Part shown: positions 16,290 to 24,680 of the stretch, piece after piece
Layout of the letters: every line of letters begins with the position of its first letter
Position numbering within the stretch: position 1 is the first letter of the stretch
Assembly: GCF_031127805.1 (NCBI RefSeq)
Contig: NZ_JARXHW010000029.1
Coordinates: 1-64,000 of the forward strand
DNA: 64,000 nt
Reading direction: 5' to 3'
DNA from: Thalassobacterium maritimum
Lineage (GTDB): Bacteria > Verrucomicrobiota > Verrucomicrobiia > Opitutales > Coraliomargaritaceae
Made by a program: the position numbers and the translations under genes
Notes under the pieces: model-generated
Told to the model about the DNA's origin: nothing
Database searches by the model: none
Seen by the model: the letters and a program-made list of their open reading frames with translations, nothing else

Positions 16290-17078
16290 ATGAAAAAACA
16301 AAAAAACAAGGAAATAAGAATACTACTCATGAATACAAAAATCAGCTCACACATAAGCAAGCAACGGGAACTCTCTGCATTCGTCGCCTTATTATCCATC
16401 GGAGCCTTGGTAAACAGCAGCTCTGCGTCCACCGTTGTCGCTGAGTACAGCTTTGATGGCGGAAGCATCAGCTCCAGCGACACCGAAACTGCCACAATCG
16501 CCGGTGACTATGTAGCGACAGTTGCACCGAATACTACGTCCTACTCTGGAACCAGCAGCTCCTCCGACAATGCCTTCTTTTTCTCATTTCAAACGGCTGC
16601 CAACCTAAATGATGCCATCAGCAGCAACGACTACCAGTCCTTCACCCTCGACGTAGAGACAGCTGGCGCCTCAGTCAGCTTAGAATCACTCGACTTCGAC
16701 CAAGGCTGGTGGAACACAGCGGCCTCTTTGGACTTTAGCGTGTCCGTACTCAGCAGCTTCGACGGCTTCGCAACTGCAGGAGAATTGCTAGGAACCTACA
16801 CCATCGACGGCGCGACCACTACCGATGCCAACACGACCGTAGCACAATCTATCAACTTGGCGGGCCTCACTGAATTTCAAAATCTGACCTCAGATGTTGA
16901 GTTTCGCTTCTACTTCTACGATAATTCCTCCGCGACCGATCGCACCCACCGCATAGACAACATCAGTCTCACTGCGAGCAGTGTAGTCATCCCGGAGCCC
17001 TCCTCAATGGCCTTCGTGTTCGCGCTCGTATCCTTAGGCTCAGCCGTCTCTCTAAGACGCAAACAGAAAAATTCGTAA
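16290..17078 (+). CDS. PEP-CTERM sorting-signal exported protein
   Basis: The C-terminus reads IPEPSSMAFVFALVSLGS, then a basic SLRRKQ tail. This is the PEP-CTERM signal recognised by an exosortase: a PEP motif, a transmembrane helix and a basic cluster. The N-terminus has a basic region (MKKQKNKEIR) and a hydrophobic stretch ending around NSSSAS, consistent with a signal peptide. The middle is Ser/Thr/Asp-rich beta-sandwich (AEYSFDGGS, DQGWW, DNISLTAS), as in other secreted PEP-CTERM proteins. Start choice: the ATG at 16290 (262 residues) gives the best export signal; ATGs at 16257 and 16329 remain possible. No exosortase gene is in the window. Function is unknown; such proteins belong to the cell surface or extracellular matrix. 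Confidence 0.8.
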   Translation: MKKQKNKEIRILLMNTKISSHISKQRELSAFVALLSIGALVNSSSASTVVAEYSFDGGSISSSDTETATIAGDYVATVAPNTTSYSGTSSSSDNAFFFSFQTAANLNDAISSNDYQSFTLDVETAGASVSLESLDFDQGWWNTAASLDFSVSVLSSFDGFATAGELLGTYTIDGATTTDANTTVAQSINLAGLTEFQNLTSDVEFRFYFYDNSSATDRTHRIDNISLTASSVVIPEPSSMAFVFALVSLGSAVSLRRKQKNS

Positions 17079-17108
17079 CAGCCTAACAGCAATTACAGAA
17101 ATTTATTT

Positions 17109-17141
17109 GACTGCGCGGGATGCAAAGCATCCCGCGCAGTC
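17109..17141 (+). terminator. Strong hairpin after the PEP-CTERM gene
   Basis: A perfect 15-bp stem (GACTGCGCGGGATGC and its complement) with an AAA loop starts 30 bases after the stop codon. There is no full T tract (next bases are TTACAG). It probably ends or protects the upstream transcript. Confidence 0.75.
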
Positions 17142-17215
17142 TTACAGTCCGAGCCCCATTCAAGGCATACGCGCGACAAAAAGAGGAACCACACAGCCAC
17201 CTGAGACCAAGTAGA

Positions 17216-17920
17216 ATGAGACCAAAGCACACACACACACCACATCTCATCGGAAACCAGCGAAGACAACAGGCCTTTACCCTAATCGAGCTGCTCGCAT
17301 CGATCGCCATCATCGCGATCCTCATAGCTGTGATTCTCCCAGCCATCGCACACGTTCGAGAGCGGGGAGATCGCGTCGCTTGCGTATCCAACATTCGGGC
17401 ATTACTCACCGCCACCCTACAAGAGGCTTCCTTTAAAAACGGAGTCCTACCCGAGTTGCATCAATCCACTTACAATAATCCTTATTGGTTTGATGCCGAC
17501 AACTTGGAGTCCTTTCGAGACACATACCAATTATCTGTAGATACATTTTACTCCTCTTCCAACCCAGACTGGGACGCTGAAAATTTTTGGGAATACTCCG
17601 AAACTGCTAAAGTCGCTGGTTATCTATATATGGGCAACGACAACAACTGGGCCAACAGCGCAGTCTTAAGCGAGAAAATCAGCGAAGAGCTGACACCCTT
17701 TGCAAAAAGAGTCACCGACGAAAGCGCTTACCAACATCTGTGGGTTGATTTAACGCGCCAAATGGGCGGCGAATGGGGCACAGGAGTCACCCACCACGAT
17801 GCATCCGGCGAGCCCACGGGCTCCCATGCTGGCTTCAGAGATGGACACGTAGAATGGATCCCCTGGGAAGAGCTCAGCGAGCGGCACATGCAAATTGGTG
17901 GCATCAAAATGTGGTTCTAG
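17216..17920 (+). CDS. Prepilin-type N-terminal cleavage/methylation domain protein
   Basis: After a basic leader (MRPKHTHTPHLIGNQRRQQ) comes the type IV prepilin/pseudopilin signal AFTLIELLASIAIIAIL, with the conserved glutamate at +5 of the mature protein. The remaining ~200 residues form a globular domain with a DGHVEW motif near the end, like the H-X9-DG pseudopilin family expanded in Planctomycetes and Verrucomicrobia. I prefer the ATG at 17216 because the frame's earlier ATG at 17120 lies inside the hairpin of the preceding gene. It should be processed by prepilin peptidase and displayed outside the inner membrane. Its role is unknown. A similar protein occurs at 56578-57258, also next to a PEP-CTERM gene. 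Confidence 0.85.
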   Translation: MRPKHTHTPHLIGNQRRQQAFTLIELLASIAIIAILIAVILPAIAHVRERGDRVACVSNIRALLTATLQEASFKNGVLPELHQSTYNNPYWFDADNLESFRDTYQLSVDTFYSSSNPDWDAENFWEYSETAKVAGYLYMGNDNNWANSAVLSEKISEELTPFAKRVTDESAYQHLWVDLTRQMGGEWGTGVTHHDASGEPTGSHAGFRDGHVEWIPWEELSERHMQIGGIKMWF

Positions 17921-18013
17921 TTTAGGACGAACCGGCATCGAAACTTCAAATCTCAGGAGGATCTGCGAGGGTTCTGGCTGGTCAAATGCTCTCCCGCCGA
18001 GTAAGACCACGGG

Positions 18014-18616
18014 ATGACCTTTGATTTAATCGATAAAGATGCCGCAGACGCTTACAAAATTTTAGCCAGTCTAGTCACTCCGCGCCCGATTGCCTGGGTA
18101 ACGACTCTGAATGCTGAAACTGTGGTCAACGCAGCCCCTTTTAGCTTTTTTAATGTATTTGGCTCCAATCCTCCGCTAGTTGCCTTCGCACCTGGAGACC
18201 GTGCAGCAGGTGTGCCCAAAGACACCGCGCGCAATATCCGTGAAAATGGCGAATTTGTCATCCACTTAGTGGATGCCTCGATGGCCGAGGCGATGAATGC
18301 CACCGCAGCCTCCCTACCCTATGGCGAAAGCGAGCTCGACCGTCTCGGCCTAAGCTTGGTAGCGGGTGAAAGCGTCTCCGTGCCTTGGATACGTGAAGCG
18401 CCCGCAGCCCTGGAATGCCGTCAGCACAGCACGATTGAAATTGGTTCCAACCGTGTGGTGCTGGGCATTGTGCAACGTGTGCATGTGCATGAGGGCATTC
18501 TGGATCCGAAAACGAAGCACATCAATGTCGACGCCTACCAACCGATCGGCCGCATGGCCTCTCCGAGTTGGTATTGTCAAACAGATCACTTGTTCGAAAT
18601 GGAGCGTCCGAAGTAA
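18014..18616 (+). CDS. Flavin reductase-like (PF01613) domain protein
   Basis: The 200-residue protein has the flavin-reductase-like barrel: 'LVTPRPIAWVTTLN', 'NAAPFSFFNVFGSNPPLVAFAPG', 'DTARNIRENGEFVIHLV', and a late H-IN-D-Y-P-GR pattern (HINVDAYQPIGRM). Members bind FMN and reduce flavin with NAD(P)H or act as FMN-binding redox proteins. No signal peptide is present. It is convergent with the BMC-operon alcohol dehydrogenase gene, so a functional link is not indicated. The partner oxygenase is unknown. Confidence 0.88.
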   Translation: MTFDLIDKDAADAYKILASLVTPRPIAWVTTLNAETVVNAAPFSFFNVFGSNPPLVAFAPGDRAAGVPKDTARNIRENGEFVIHLVDASMAEAMNATAASLPYGESELDRLGLSLVAGESVSVPWIREAPAALECRQHSTIEIGSNRVVLGIVQRVHVHEGILDPKTKHINVDAYQPIGRMASPSWYCQTDHLFEMERPK

Positions 18617-18633
18617 TCGCTGGAATTACTTCG
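18609..18633. terminator. Bidirectional hairpin between convergent genes
   Basis: CGAAGTAAT and ATTACTTCG form a perfect 9-bp stem with a 7-nt loop. The stem includes both stop codons of the convergent flavin reductase and alcohol dehydrogenase genes. There is no T tract in either direction. Confidence 0.55.
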
Positions 18634-19858
18634 CTTCAACGACAACTTTAATGCCCTCTTGGCGTAGGTTCACTTGAATGGCTTCGTCGATTTGATCCAG
18701 TGGGAACTTATGAGTGATCAAAGTGGAAACCGGCAACCCGATACGCTCAGCGCGTTGCAGGAAGTGATAGGCGTTGGGGTATTCGAAACTGTTATACACC
18801 CAGCTGCCAACAAGTGAGATCTCCTTGGCGCAAATGTCGCGGTGCGGATTGATCGCGCACTCGCCACCATCGACGAAGTGACCGACCTCACAAATGCCGC
18901 CACCACGGCGAATCAATTTATAGAGATTGGCGTGCGCGGCGGGCACACCGGTCACTTGGAAGCCCCAGTGGGCACCAAGGCCTTTGGTCAGGCCCTTGAC
19001 CTTTTCAGCGATCTCATCGATGCCGGAATACTCCTTATAATTGATCACCTCGTCGGCTCCCATGCTGCGAGCGATTTCGAGACGTTCAGGATTTCCATCG
19101 AGTGCGATGATGTTATTCACGCCATGCGCGCGCAGCACTGCAATCATCAGCAAACCGATGGGGCCACAGCCTTGCACCACCACGCGAGTGCGGAAATTCA
19201 GGCGATTACTACTGCAGCTCTTGGCACGCTCCAAGGCGTGGCAGACAACGGCGGCGGGCTCGATCAGGCAACGTAGCTCGACACTCATGTCGTTGACCAC
19301 GAAGAAAGAGGAGCCAGGCCGGATAATCATGTATTCCGCAAAGTAGCCGTTTAAATGGTTATCGGGCTCGTCGAGCAAGAGGCCGTAGACCTTAAGATCA
19401 TCGCTCAAATTGGCTTTGGCGGGGTTGTATTTGGCCACCAAACAGTCGGGCGAAGTTTCCAATAGGCTGGTCACAATCTTATCGCCCACCTTCACGGCCT
19501 TGCCGACGCTGTCCATTTTAATGGCGCTGCCGACCTTCACAACTTCCCCCGTACCTTCGTGCCCGAGCACATTCGGTGTGAGGCCGAAGGGGTCAGACTT
19601 GTAGCAATGCACATCGGTGCCGCATACGCCACAGGCTTCGACTTTGATTAGAATCTCATCGTCTGCGATTTCACGAATCGGGAATTCTTTGATTTCAAAT
19701 TTGCGTGGCTCTACCAGCACCGCAGCGCGGGCGGTCTTAGCTGCTGGACTCGATGTGGTGGGTGCGGCGGGTGTAGCGGGTGCGGCTTCGTTCTGAGCAC
19801 CAACGCCTGCAATGACTTCTCGCACAATACGATCAATTTGCTCTTTACTTACGTTCAT
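18626..19858 (-). CDS. BMC-associated zinc-type alcohol dehydrogenase (MDR family) with encapsulation peptide
   Basis: Residues 1-20 (MNVSKEQIDRIVREVIAGVG) form an amphipathic helix followed by a ~25-residue Ala/Pro/Thr linker, the form of a BMC encapsulation peptide. The catalytic domain has CGVCGTDVH (~75) and GHEGTGEVVKVG (~100), which supply the catalytic zinc ligands, and the Rossmann motif VVVQGCGPIGLLMIAVL (~230). The lobe that normally carries four structural-zinc cysteines has only one (SPDCLVAKY). By analogy with PVM-type compartments it should regenerate NAD+ inside the shell by reducing lactaldehyde to 1,2-propanediol. Last gene of the BMC operon. Confidence 0.88.
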   Translation of the reverse strand: MNVSKEQIDRIVREVIAGVGAQNEAAPATPAAPTTSSPAAKTARAAVLVEPRKFEIKEFPIREIADDEILIKVEACGVCGTDVHCYKSDPFGLTPNVLGHEGTGEVVKVGSAIKMDSVGKAVKVGDKIVTSLLETSPDCLVAKYNPAKANLSDDLKVYGLLLDEPDNHLNGYFAEYMIIRPGSSFFVVNDMSVELRCLIEPAAVVCHALERAKSCSSNRLNFRTRVVVQGCGPIGLLMIAVLRAHGVNNIIALDGNPERLEIARSMGADEVINYKEYSGIDEIAEKVKGLTKGLGAHWGFQVTGVPAAHANLYKLIRRGGGICEVGHFVDGGECAINPHRDICAKEISLVGSWVYNSFEYPNAYHFLQRAERIGLPVSTLITHKFPLDQIDEAIQVNLRQEGIKVVVEAK

Positions 19859-19953
19859 AAAATAGGTTTTCCAGGTTTACAGTGAATTCTTGAGAAGGAA
19901 AAAAAAGGCACCCATTCCGGGTGCCTGAGTGGATCAAAAATGAAACACGGCGC

Positions 19954-20952
19954 CTAGACGCTGAGCCCGAGTTGAGCGAAAGCCATTTCACGCTCGTCCA
20001 GCAGCTCTTGATTGGAAGCAGCGATCTTTTCTTTGGCATAATCTGTCAGACTAATGCCTTCTACGACGCGCCACTTACCGATGGCATCGACTTTGATCGG
20101 CATCGAAGTAATGAGACCCGCGGGCGAGCCATATTCACCACTGGAGATGACACAGACACTATGGAAATCGCCACGGGTGGGTGTGCACAAGTCACGCACG
20201 GTATCCACGACCGCATTGGCTGCCGAAGCAGCAGAGGAGGCCCCACGCGCTTCGATAATTGCTTTGCCACGTTGTCCGACGACCGGCACAAAGGTATCTT
20301 GCAACCAAGATTCGTCGGTAATGACGGCTGTAGCTTTCAAACGACCAATCTTGGCGTTGTAGAAATCTGGGAACATCGTGGGGCTGTGGTTGCCCCATAC
20401 GCAGAGCTCGGAAACTTCCTTCACCGACACGCCGGCTTTTTGAGCGAGCTGTGTCTTAGCACGGTTCTCGTCTAGTCGAGTCATCGCGAAGAACTGATTA
20501 TCAGGAATGTCTGGCGCACTCTTCATCGCAATCAGGCAGTTGGTGTTGCAAGGGTTACCGACCACCACAACGCGCACGCTAGGCTTTGCATTGTCATTGA
20601 TCGCTTTGCCTTGGCCGACGAAGACCTTACCATTAATACCGAGCAGATCGGCACGTTCCATACCTTGCTTGCGCGGAACAGAACCGACCAACAGCGCCCA
20701 ATCCACATCCTTGAAGCCAACTGCTAGGTCGGAGGTCTGCACGATTTCCGTCAGTAGTGGAAATGCACAGTCATCGAGCTCCATTGCGACACCTTTAAGT
20801 GCGGCCATTCCAGGTTCGATCTCGATCAGGTTGAGAGCAACCGGTTGATCGGGCCCAAACATTTGGCCAGATGCGATACGAAAAAGAAGAGCGTAGCCGA
20901 TATTACCAGCTGCGCCTGTAACGGCGACACGGATAGGTGTTTTAGATTTCAT
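19954..20952 (-). CDS. mdh: NAD-dependent malate dehydrogenase (cytosolic-type)
   Basis: The 332-residue protein has the NAD motif VAVTGAAGNIGYALLFRIA (~9-27), 'GSVPRKQGMERADLL' (~90-104) and the active-site histidine in 'CVWGNHSPTMFP' (~187). The arginine in PRK is at the substrate-specificity position, where lactate dehydrogenases have glutamine, so malate/oxaloacetate is the expected pair. It lies in the BMC operon, and PVM-type loci are known to carry a malate/lactate dehydrogenase here. It has no encapsulation-like helix at either end, so it may be cytosolic. Together with Mqo at 30113 it could form a malate/oxaloacetate electron shuttle; that is inference. Confidence 0.92.
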   Translation of the reverse strand: MKSKTPIRVAVTGAAGNIGYALLFRIASGQMFGPDQPVALNLIEIEPGMAALKGVAMELDDCAFPLLTEIVQTSDLAVGFKDVDWALLVGSVPRKQGMERADLLGINGKVFVGQGKAINDNAKPSVRVVVVGNPCNTNCLIAMKSAPDIPDNQFFAMTRLDENRAKTQLAQKAGVSVKEVSELCVWGNHSPTMFPDFYNAKIGRLKATAVITDESWLQDTFVPVVGQRGKAIIEARGASSAASAANAVVDTVRDLCTPTRGDFHSVCVISSGEYGSPAGLITSMPIKVDAIGKWRVVEGISLTDYAKEKIAASNQELLDEREMAFAQLGLSV

Positions 20953-20985
20953 AAAAAAAGGTTGTTTGGTTTTCGGTTAACTAGC

Positions 20986-21007
20986 TATCGGCTAATTAAA
21001 ACCGATA
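20986..21007 (-). repeat. Intercistronic hairpin in the BMC operon
   Basis: TATCGG and CCGATA form a 6-bp stem over a 10-nt loop between the aldolase and malate dehydrogenase genes. The gap also holds GGTTTTCGGTTAACTAG, words that recur in the gaps at 22136-22278 and 26253-26299. Confidence 0.5.
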
Positions 21008-21026
21008 ACAGATGAACTGCTCTCCG

Positions 21027-22124
21027 CTAGCCGAGTTTTTGCATGATCATATCGGTGATCTTCTTAACCAGTGCTTCATCTGCTTCGCCTGCAGGCGCTG
21101 CAGGTGCACTGCCTACATTGCAAGCACAAGCAGCTGGCTGAGGCTGGGTGTGTACGGTAATTTCACCCGCGTCGCAGAGTTCGCACTCTTTAAACTCGTC
21201 AAGGCGAGAATCAGGCATACCGAGCTTCTTACGAATCTCGATTAGTTCCTTCAGCTTATCGGGACCGTATTGCTTAGGACCACCGATTTGCATCGTGACG
21301 GCAACTGTCTGACAGAATGCATCCGTATTCTCCATTTTCCAGTAAGCATCTTCCACATCCTTACCCCAGCAAATCACACCGTGATTTTGCATCAGGATAG
21401 ACTGGTGCTTCTTGGCGAGTGCGCCTACTTCGCGGGCATTCTCAGGTGAACCTGGAGTTTGGTAGCTAGCAAGACCGATCACACCGAGGAAAACTTCGGG
21501 CTCAGGAATCAAGCAAGCAGGTGGCACCACTCCAGCAACCGCGAATGCGGTGCCGTATACAGGGTGCGCGTGCACGCAAGACTTTGCCTTAGGCTCGGCC
21601 TTCATGATTGCAAGGTGTGTGTTCACCTCAGAAGTGCGTGGGCGTGTGCCTGCGATTTGGTTACCGTCGAGATCCACCATGCAGATATCATCCGCGGTCA
21701 TGAAGCCCTTAGAAATGAGTGTCGGTGTGCACAGCACCATGTTGTCGCCTACGCGGACCGTGATGTTACCACCGTTGCCATCGACGTAGCCCTTACTCCA
21801 AATGCGCTTACCGATGCCACACATGCGCTCTTTGATCGCTTGAATCTCGGGAGAGTAAAAGAACTTTTCAAGCTCGGCCGCAGTCTTAGGATCGCCGCCT
21901 GGCTTCCAGTTATACTCGGCATCGGGCAGCTCTGGAGTGTGGATGCGTGGCGCACCTGAAGCAGAAGCCGCAGGGGCCGCGGCGGCAGCGCCTGGCTTGG
22001 CTTTATGCTTCCGCATAAGGTCGCGCGCCATCGGCGTGAGCTTCGCGTTTTCGGGAACAGTGCTCAGGCACTGGCCTTGCTTGATCATTTTTTCGAGATC
22101 GTTTGCGGTGTAGAGTTTGCTCAT
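21027..22124 (-). CDS. BMC class II aldolase (L-fuculose/L-rhamnulose-phosphate aldolase type)
   Basis: The central domain (~85-300) is a class II aldolase/adducin fold with GNGGNITVRVG (~117), 'PRTSEVNTHLAIM', the zinc pair in CVHAHPVYG (~180), and 'ILMQNHGVICWG' (~245). The C-terminal 'ALVKKITDMIMQKLG' after an Ala/Pro linker is an amphipathic encapsulation peptide. A conserved-looking N-terminal extension (MSKLYTANDLEKMIKQGQ) precedes an Ala/Pro linker. At 365 residues it is much longer than free FucA (~215). It should split L-fuculose- or L-rhamnulose-1-phosphate into L-lactaldehyde and DHAP in or at the compartment. Confidence 0.93.
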   Translation of the reverse strand: MSKLYTANDLEKMIKQGQCLSTVPENAKLTPMARDLMRKHKAKPGAAAAAPAASASGAPRIHTPELPDAEYNWKPGGDPKTAAELEKFFYSPEIQAIKERMCGIGKRIWSKGYVDGNGGNITVRVGDNMVLCTPTLISKGFMTADDICMVDLDGNQIAGTRPRTSEVNTHLAIMKAEPKAKSCVHAHPVYGTAFAVAGVVPPACLIPEPEVFLGVIGLASYQTPGSPENAREVGALAKKHQSILMQNHGVICWGKDVEDAYWKMENTDAFCQTVAVTMQIGGPKQYGPDKLKELIEIRKKLGMPDSRLDEFKECELCDAGEITVHTQPQPAACACNVGSAPAAPAGEADEALVKKITDMIMQKLG

Positions 22125-22135
22125 AATATGAATGG

Positions 22136-22278
22136 GTTGACCAGTTTTCAGGTGGTCGGTTTTCGGTTGGATTTTTGAAGTTAAAAAATTTTTTGGTAAT
22201 CTGGATTTCAGTTATCTGTTTTTCAGTGAGGCAATTTGTTTTTTAAACTGGTAACTAGTAAACAGGTGACTGGTGAAC
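22136..22278 (-). repeat. Intercistronic inverted repeat in the BMC operon
   Basis: GTTGACCAGT at 22136 can pair with ACTGGTGAAC at 22269 with one mismatch. The 160-base gap between the BMC-P and aldolase genes is filled with CAGTTTTC, GGTTTTCGG, AACTGGTAACTAGT-like words. No ORF is seen. Confidence 0.45.
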
Positions 22279-22286
22279 TGCTGCCG

Positions 22287-22592
22287 TTATGAGCTGCCAG
22301 TAGGCGGCTCATAATGGTAACGGTCGAGAAGTGCGACGCTGATCGCGTCGAGTGGCGTGCGATGCTCAAAGGGCTGCATGGCTTCGGCTCCTTCGACGTA
22401 GAGAATGTCGTCTCCGACTCCAGCACCGAGATTGTCATAAGCAATGAGCGTCCAAGCATCGGACAAGCCAGTAGGATTTTCTCCTGTTAATTCCTTAGCC
22501 CCTTGTGGCACCACTACAATGTAACGTCCGCCACGCAAACCAGAGTCTGCGTGACTGAGTGTTAGATTCCCGATGACTCTACCTATTTTCAT
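22287..22592 (-). CDS. BMC-P pentameric vertex protein (EutN/CcmL)
   Basis: This 101-residue protein has the EutN/CcmL beta-barrel pattern: MKIGRVIGNLTLSHADSGLRG at the start (key residues G, VIG, L), 'YIVVVPQG' and 'AYDNLGAGVGDDILYVEG'. Pentamers of this family cap the twelve vertices of the icosahedral shell. Its ATG overlaps the preceding BMC-P gene's stop by four bases (ATGA), indicating translational coupling. It is one of three BMC-P genes in the operon and carries a longer C-terminal tail (RYHYEPPTGSS). Confidence 0.93.
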   Translation of the reverse strand: MKIGRVIGNLTLSHADSGLRGGRYIVVVPQGAKELTGENPTGLSDAWTLIAYDNLGAGVGDDILYVEGAEAMQPFEHRTPLDAISVALLDRYHYEPPTGSS

Positions 22593-22852
22593 TCTGCGTC
22601 GTCGACCAAGCCCATGACTTGGTTGCGTATGGGTGAAGTATCATCGTGAACGGAATTTTGTGTCCACGAACCATCGGTGGTAATAAAGACTCGTGCATGC
22701 TTCCCCGCTCCGATCGGATCGAGTGCGGCGAAGGGCGATCCCGCGTCCGCCCCATGCTCATCGATCGGTGTGCAGAGCACGATCTTTTGAGCCTTGAGGC
22801 TGGGGTGACCGATGCTGATCACAGCATGGCCATCTACGCGGGCGAGTATCAT
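22589..22852 (-). CDS. BMC-P pentameric vertex protein (EutN/CcmL)
   Basis: Compact 87-residue EutN/CcmL protein: 'MILARVDGHAVISIGHPSLKAQKIVLCTP', with the typical first strand, the loop and the LG-x-G-like 'PIGAGKHARVFITTDGS'. It ends 'VMGLVDDAE', the usual family C-terminus. It would form pentamers at shell vertices. It follows the aldehyde dehydrogenase gene by 45 bases and is coupled to the next BMC-P gene. Multiple BMC-P paralogues are usual in PVM-type loci. Confidence 0.93.
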   Translation of the reverse strand: MILARVDGHAVISIGHPSLKAQKIVLCTPIDEHGADAGSPFAALDPIGAGKHARVFITTDGSWTQNSVHDDTSPIRNQVMGLVDDAE

Positions 22853-22897
22853 TACAATTATTAAGAATTAGGAAATAAGAATGAGGAATAAAACCCT

Positions 22898-24340
22898 CTA
22901 TCGAACGATGTTTAGGTTATTGACCAAAGTGCAGCGACGGTAGCGGGTGAACGTGCGTGGAGTCGTGATACCTTCACCAGTGGTGGTAGCGATCGAGTAG
23001 CTGATAAAGCCTTCGCCGCCCATACCGAGACCAGCCACACATGGACCGTTCTTAACGTAAATAGTGGTGTCCATCTCCTGCCCCATCTGTGTCAAACGCT
23101 CAACATTCATGGAGTGAATCATCGCAGAGTGCTTGTCACCATGCTCGGATTGCTTGGCGATGCTAAGCGCTTGACTGAAATCGTTGGCACGCACGATTGG
23201 AAGCAAGGGCATCATTTGTTCTTCCTGAACGAATGGGTCATTGGCATCTGTCTCCGCAATCAGCATTTCAACGCTGGAGTCAATATTAAGCCCCGCAATG
23301 CGAGCGAGTGCATCAGGGTTTGCGCCAACCCACTTACGGTTGAGCACTGGGCTGCCGCAGCCGACGCCGTCTTTGAAGTCAAAGACTTCTTTTTTAATAG
23401 CTTCGAGTTGTTGCGCATTGAGCAAGACCGCACCTTGGCGAACCATGGCGTCGAGTGTCTTTTGATAAGAGTCGGCAACTGCGATGATTTGCTTTTCTGC
23501 AATGCAAAGAAGGTTGTTGTCGAAGCCACCACCGGTGATGATGTCACGAGCGACGCGATCGAAATCAAGCGCATTGCAGTCGTCGACCACTACAGGCGGG
23601 TTACCAGGACCGGCACAAATCGCGCGCTTACCAGTCTTCATCGCCGCATCCACGACACCGGGGCCACCAGTGATGCAGAGCAGATCGACATCCTCGTGTG
23701 AGCAGAGTGAATTGAAAGAATCAAGCGTAGGCTTTTCAATAGTGCAGACCAGATTGCTGATACCAATTTCGGCTTTGATTGCCTCATTGATTTCGTTGAT
23801 CGCCAGAGCCGCCACGGCAGCGCCACCTGGGTGTGGGTTAAAGACCACGGAGTTGCCGGCAGCCACCATGTTAATGATGTTACCTGCAATTGTAGGCACC
23901 GAGTGAGTCAGAGGTGTGACCCCGACAATAACGCCCCAAGGAGCGGCTTCATCCATAGTGATACCGAAGTCACCACTCATGCCTTGAGGCACGAGGAACT
24001 CAGGTCCGAGCACGTTCTGCACGCCTTGCAATTTCAAGGGCTTGTGCGCACGACGACCGATCTTGGTCTCGTTATACTCAATGTCGCCCCAACGCTCAGC
24101 GCTGTCGACACACATCTTCTTCACCAGATTGACAATCGTAGTGCGAGCAGCCCAACCTTTTTTCTGGAGTTGCTCGAAGCCACTGCGTGCAGCGGCGACG
24201 GCCTGGTCGGCGTCATCAAAGACACCGTGCTTACCGGGGCGTGTTTGGATCGTAGGCATACCGATCGATCCCTTAGACTGGAGCTGTGCGAGCACTTCAC
24301 TCACTACATCGCGAATCGCGGCTTCATTCAACTGACTCAT
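22898..24340 (-). CDS. BMC CoA-acylating aldehyde dehydrogenase (PduP/EutE-like)
   Basis: The protein has 480 residues. Residues 1-22 (MSQLNEAAIRDVVSEVLAQL) form an amphipathic encapsulation helix, followed by a short linker. The ALDH domain has 'APWGVIVGVTPLTHSVPTIAGN' (~135-156), 'ITGGPGVVDAAM' and the catalytic cysteine in GGFDNNLLCIAEKQ (~280), matching the CoA-acylating PduP/EutE branch. It should convert L-lactaldehyde to lactyl-CoA with NAD+ inside the shell. It lies between BMC-P genes in the operon. Substrate identity is inferred from the neighbouring aldolase and kinase. Confidence 0.94.
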   Translation of the reverse strand: MSQLNEAAIRDVVSEVLAQLQSKGSIGMPTIQTRPGKHGVFDDADQAVAAARSGFEQLQKKGWAARTTIVNLVKKMCVDSAERWGDIEYNETKIGRRAHKPLKLQGVQNVLGPEFLVPQGMSGDFGITMDEAAPWGVIVGVTPLTHSVPTIAGNIINMVAAGNSVVFNPHPGGAAVAALAINEINEAIKAEIGISNLVCTIEKPTLDSFNSLCSHEDVDLLCITGGPGVVDAAMKTGKRAICAGPGNPPVVVDDCNALDFDRVARDIITGGGFDNNLLCIAEKQIIAVADSYQKTLDAMVRQGAVLLNAQQLEAIKKEVFDFKDGVGCGSPVLNRKWVGANPDALARIAGLNIDSSVEMLIAETDANDPFVQEEQMMPLLPIVRANDFSQALSIAKQSEHGDKHSAMIHSMNVERLTQMGQEMDTTIYVKNGPCVAGLGMGGEGFISYSIATTTGEGITTPRTFTRYRRCTLVNNLNIVR

Positions 24341-24359
24341 ATAAAGTTCTTTCTATTTA

Positions 24360-24674
24360 TTAACTGTTTCTAGCTTCGTAAGTCTTCTGACCTCCAATGC
24401 TGACCGTATCGACCAGTCCGACGACGGCAGCATCGACGGGGAGTTGCTTCAAGCCTTCGGCCTGGCGAGCAGAACTGCCTTGCGCGAGCATGACCAGTTC
24501 CCCTTCACCAGCTCCAAGCGTATCGATTGCAATAATAGTATTGCTGCCTGGCTTGAATTTAGAGGTATCCTCTGGATCGACCAGCATCGGGCGAACCATG
24601 AGGAGCTTACGCCCCCGCATGGACTCATCCTTTTTCGTCGACACGACGGATCCTATGACTTTTGCGAGATACAT
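24360..24674 (-). CDS. BMC-P pentameric vertex protein (EutN/CcmL)
   Basis: This 104-residue EutN/CcmL protein shows 'MYLAKVIGSVVSTKKDESMRGRKLL', 'IAIDTLGAGEGELVMLAQGSSARQ' and 'DAAVVGLVDTV', the clearest match of the three pentamer proteins to the family consensus. It starts 6 bases after the BMC-H gene's stop, so shell hexamer and pentamer are made together. Probably the main vertex cap. Confidence 0.95.
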   Translation of the reverse strand: MYLAKVIGSVVSTKKDESMRGRKLLMVRPMLVDPEDTSKFKPGSNTIIAIDTLGAGEGELVMLAQGSSARQAEGLKQLPVDAAVVGLVDTVSIGGQKTYEARNS

Positions 24675-24680
24675 CGAAGT

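Noticed and set aside
17086..17150. Insertion-sequence terminal repeat at the 15-bp stem
   Set aside because: No transposase or matching second end is present; a transcript-end hairpin explains it.
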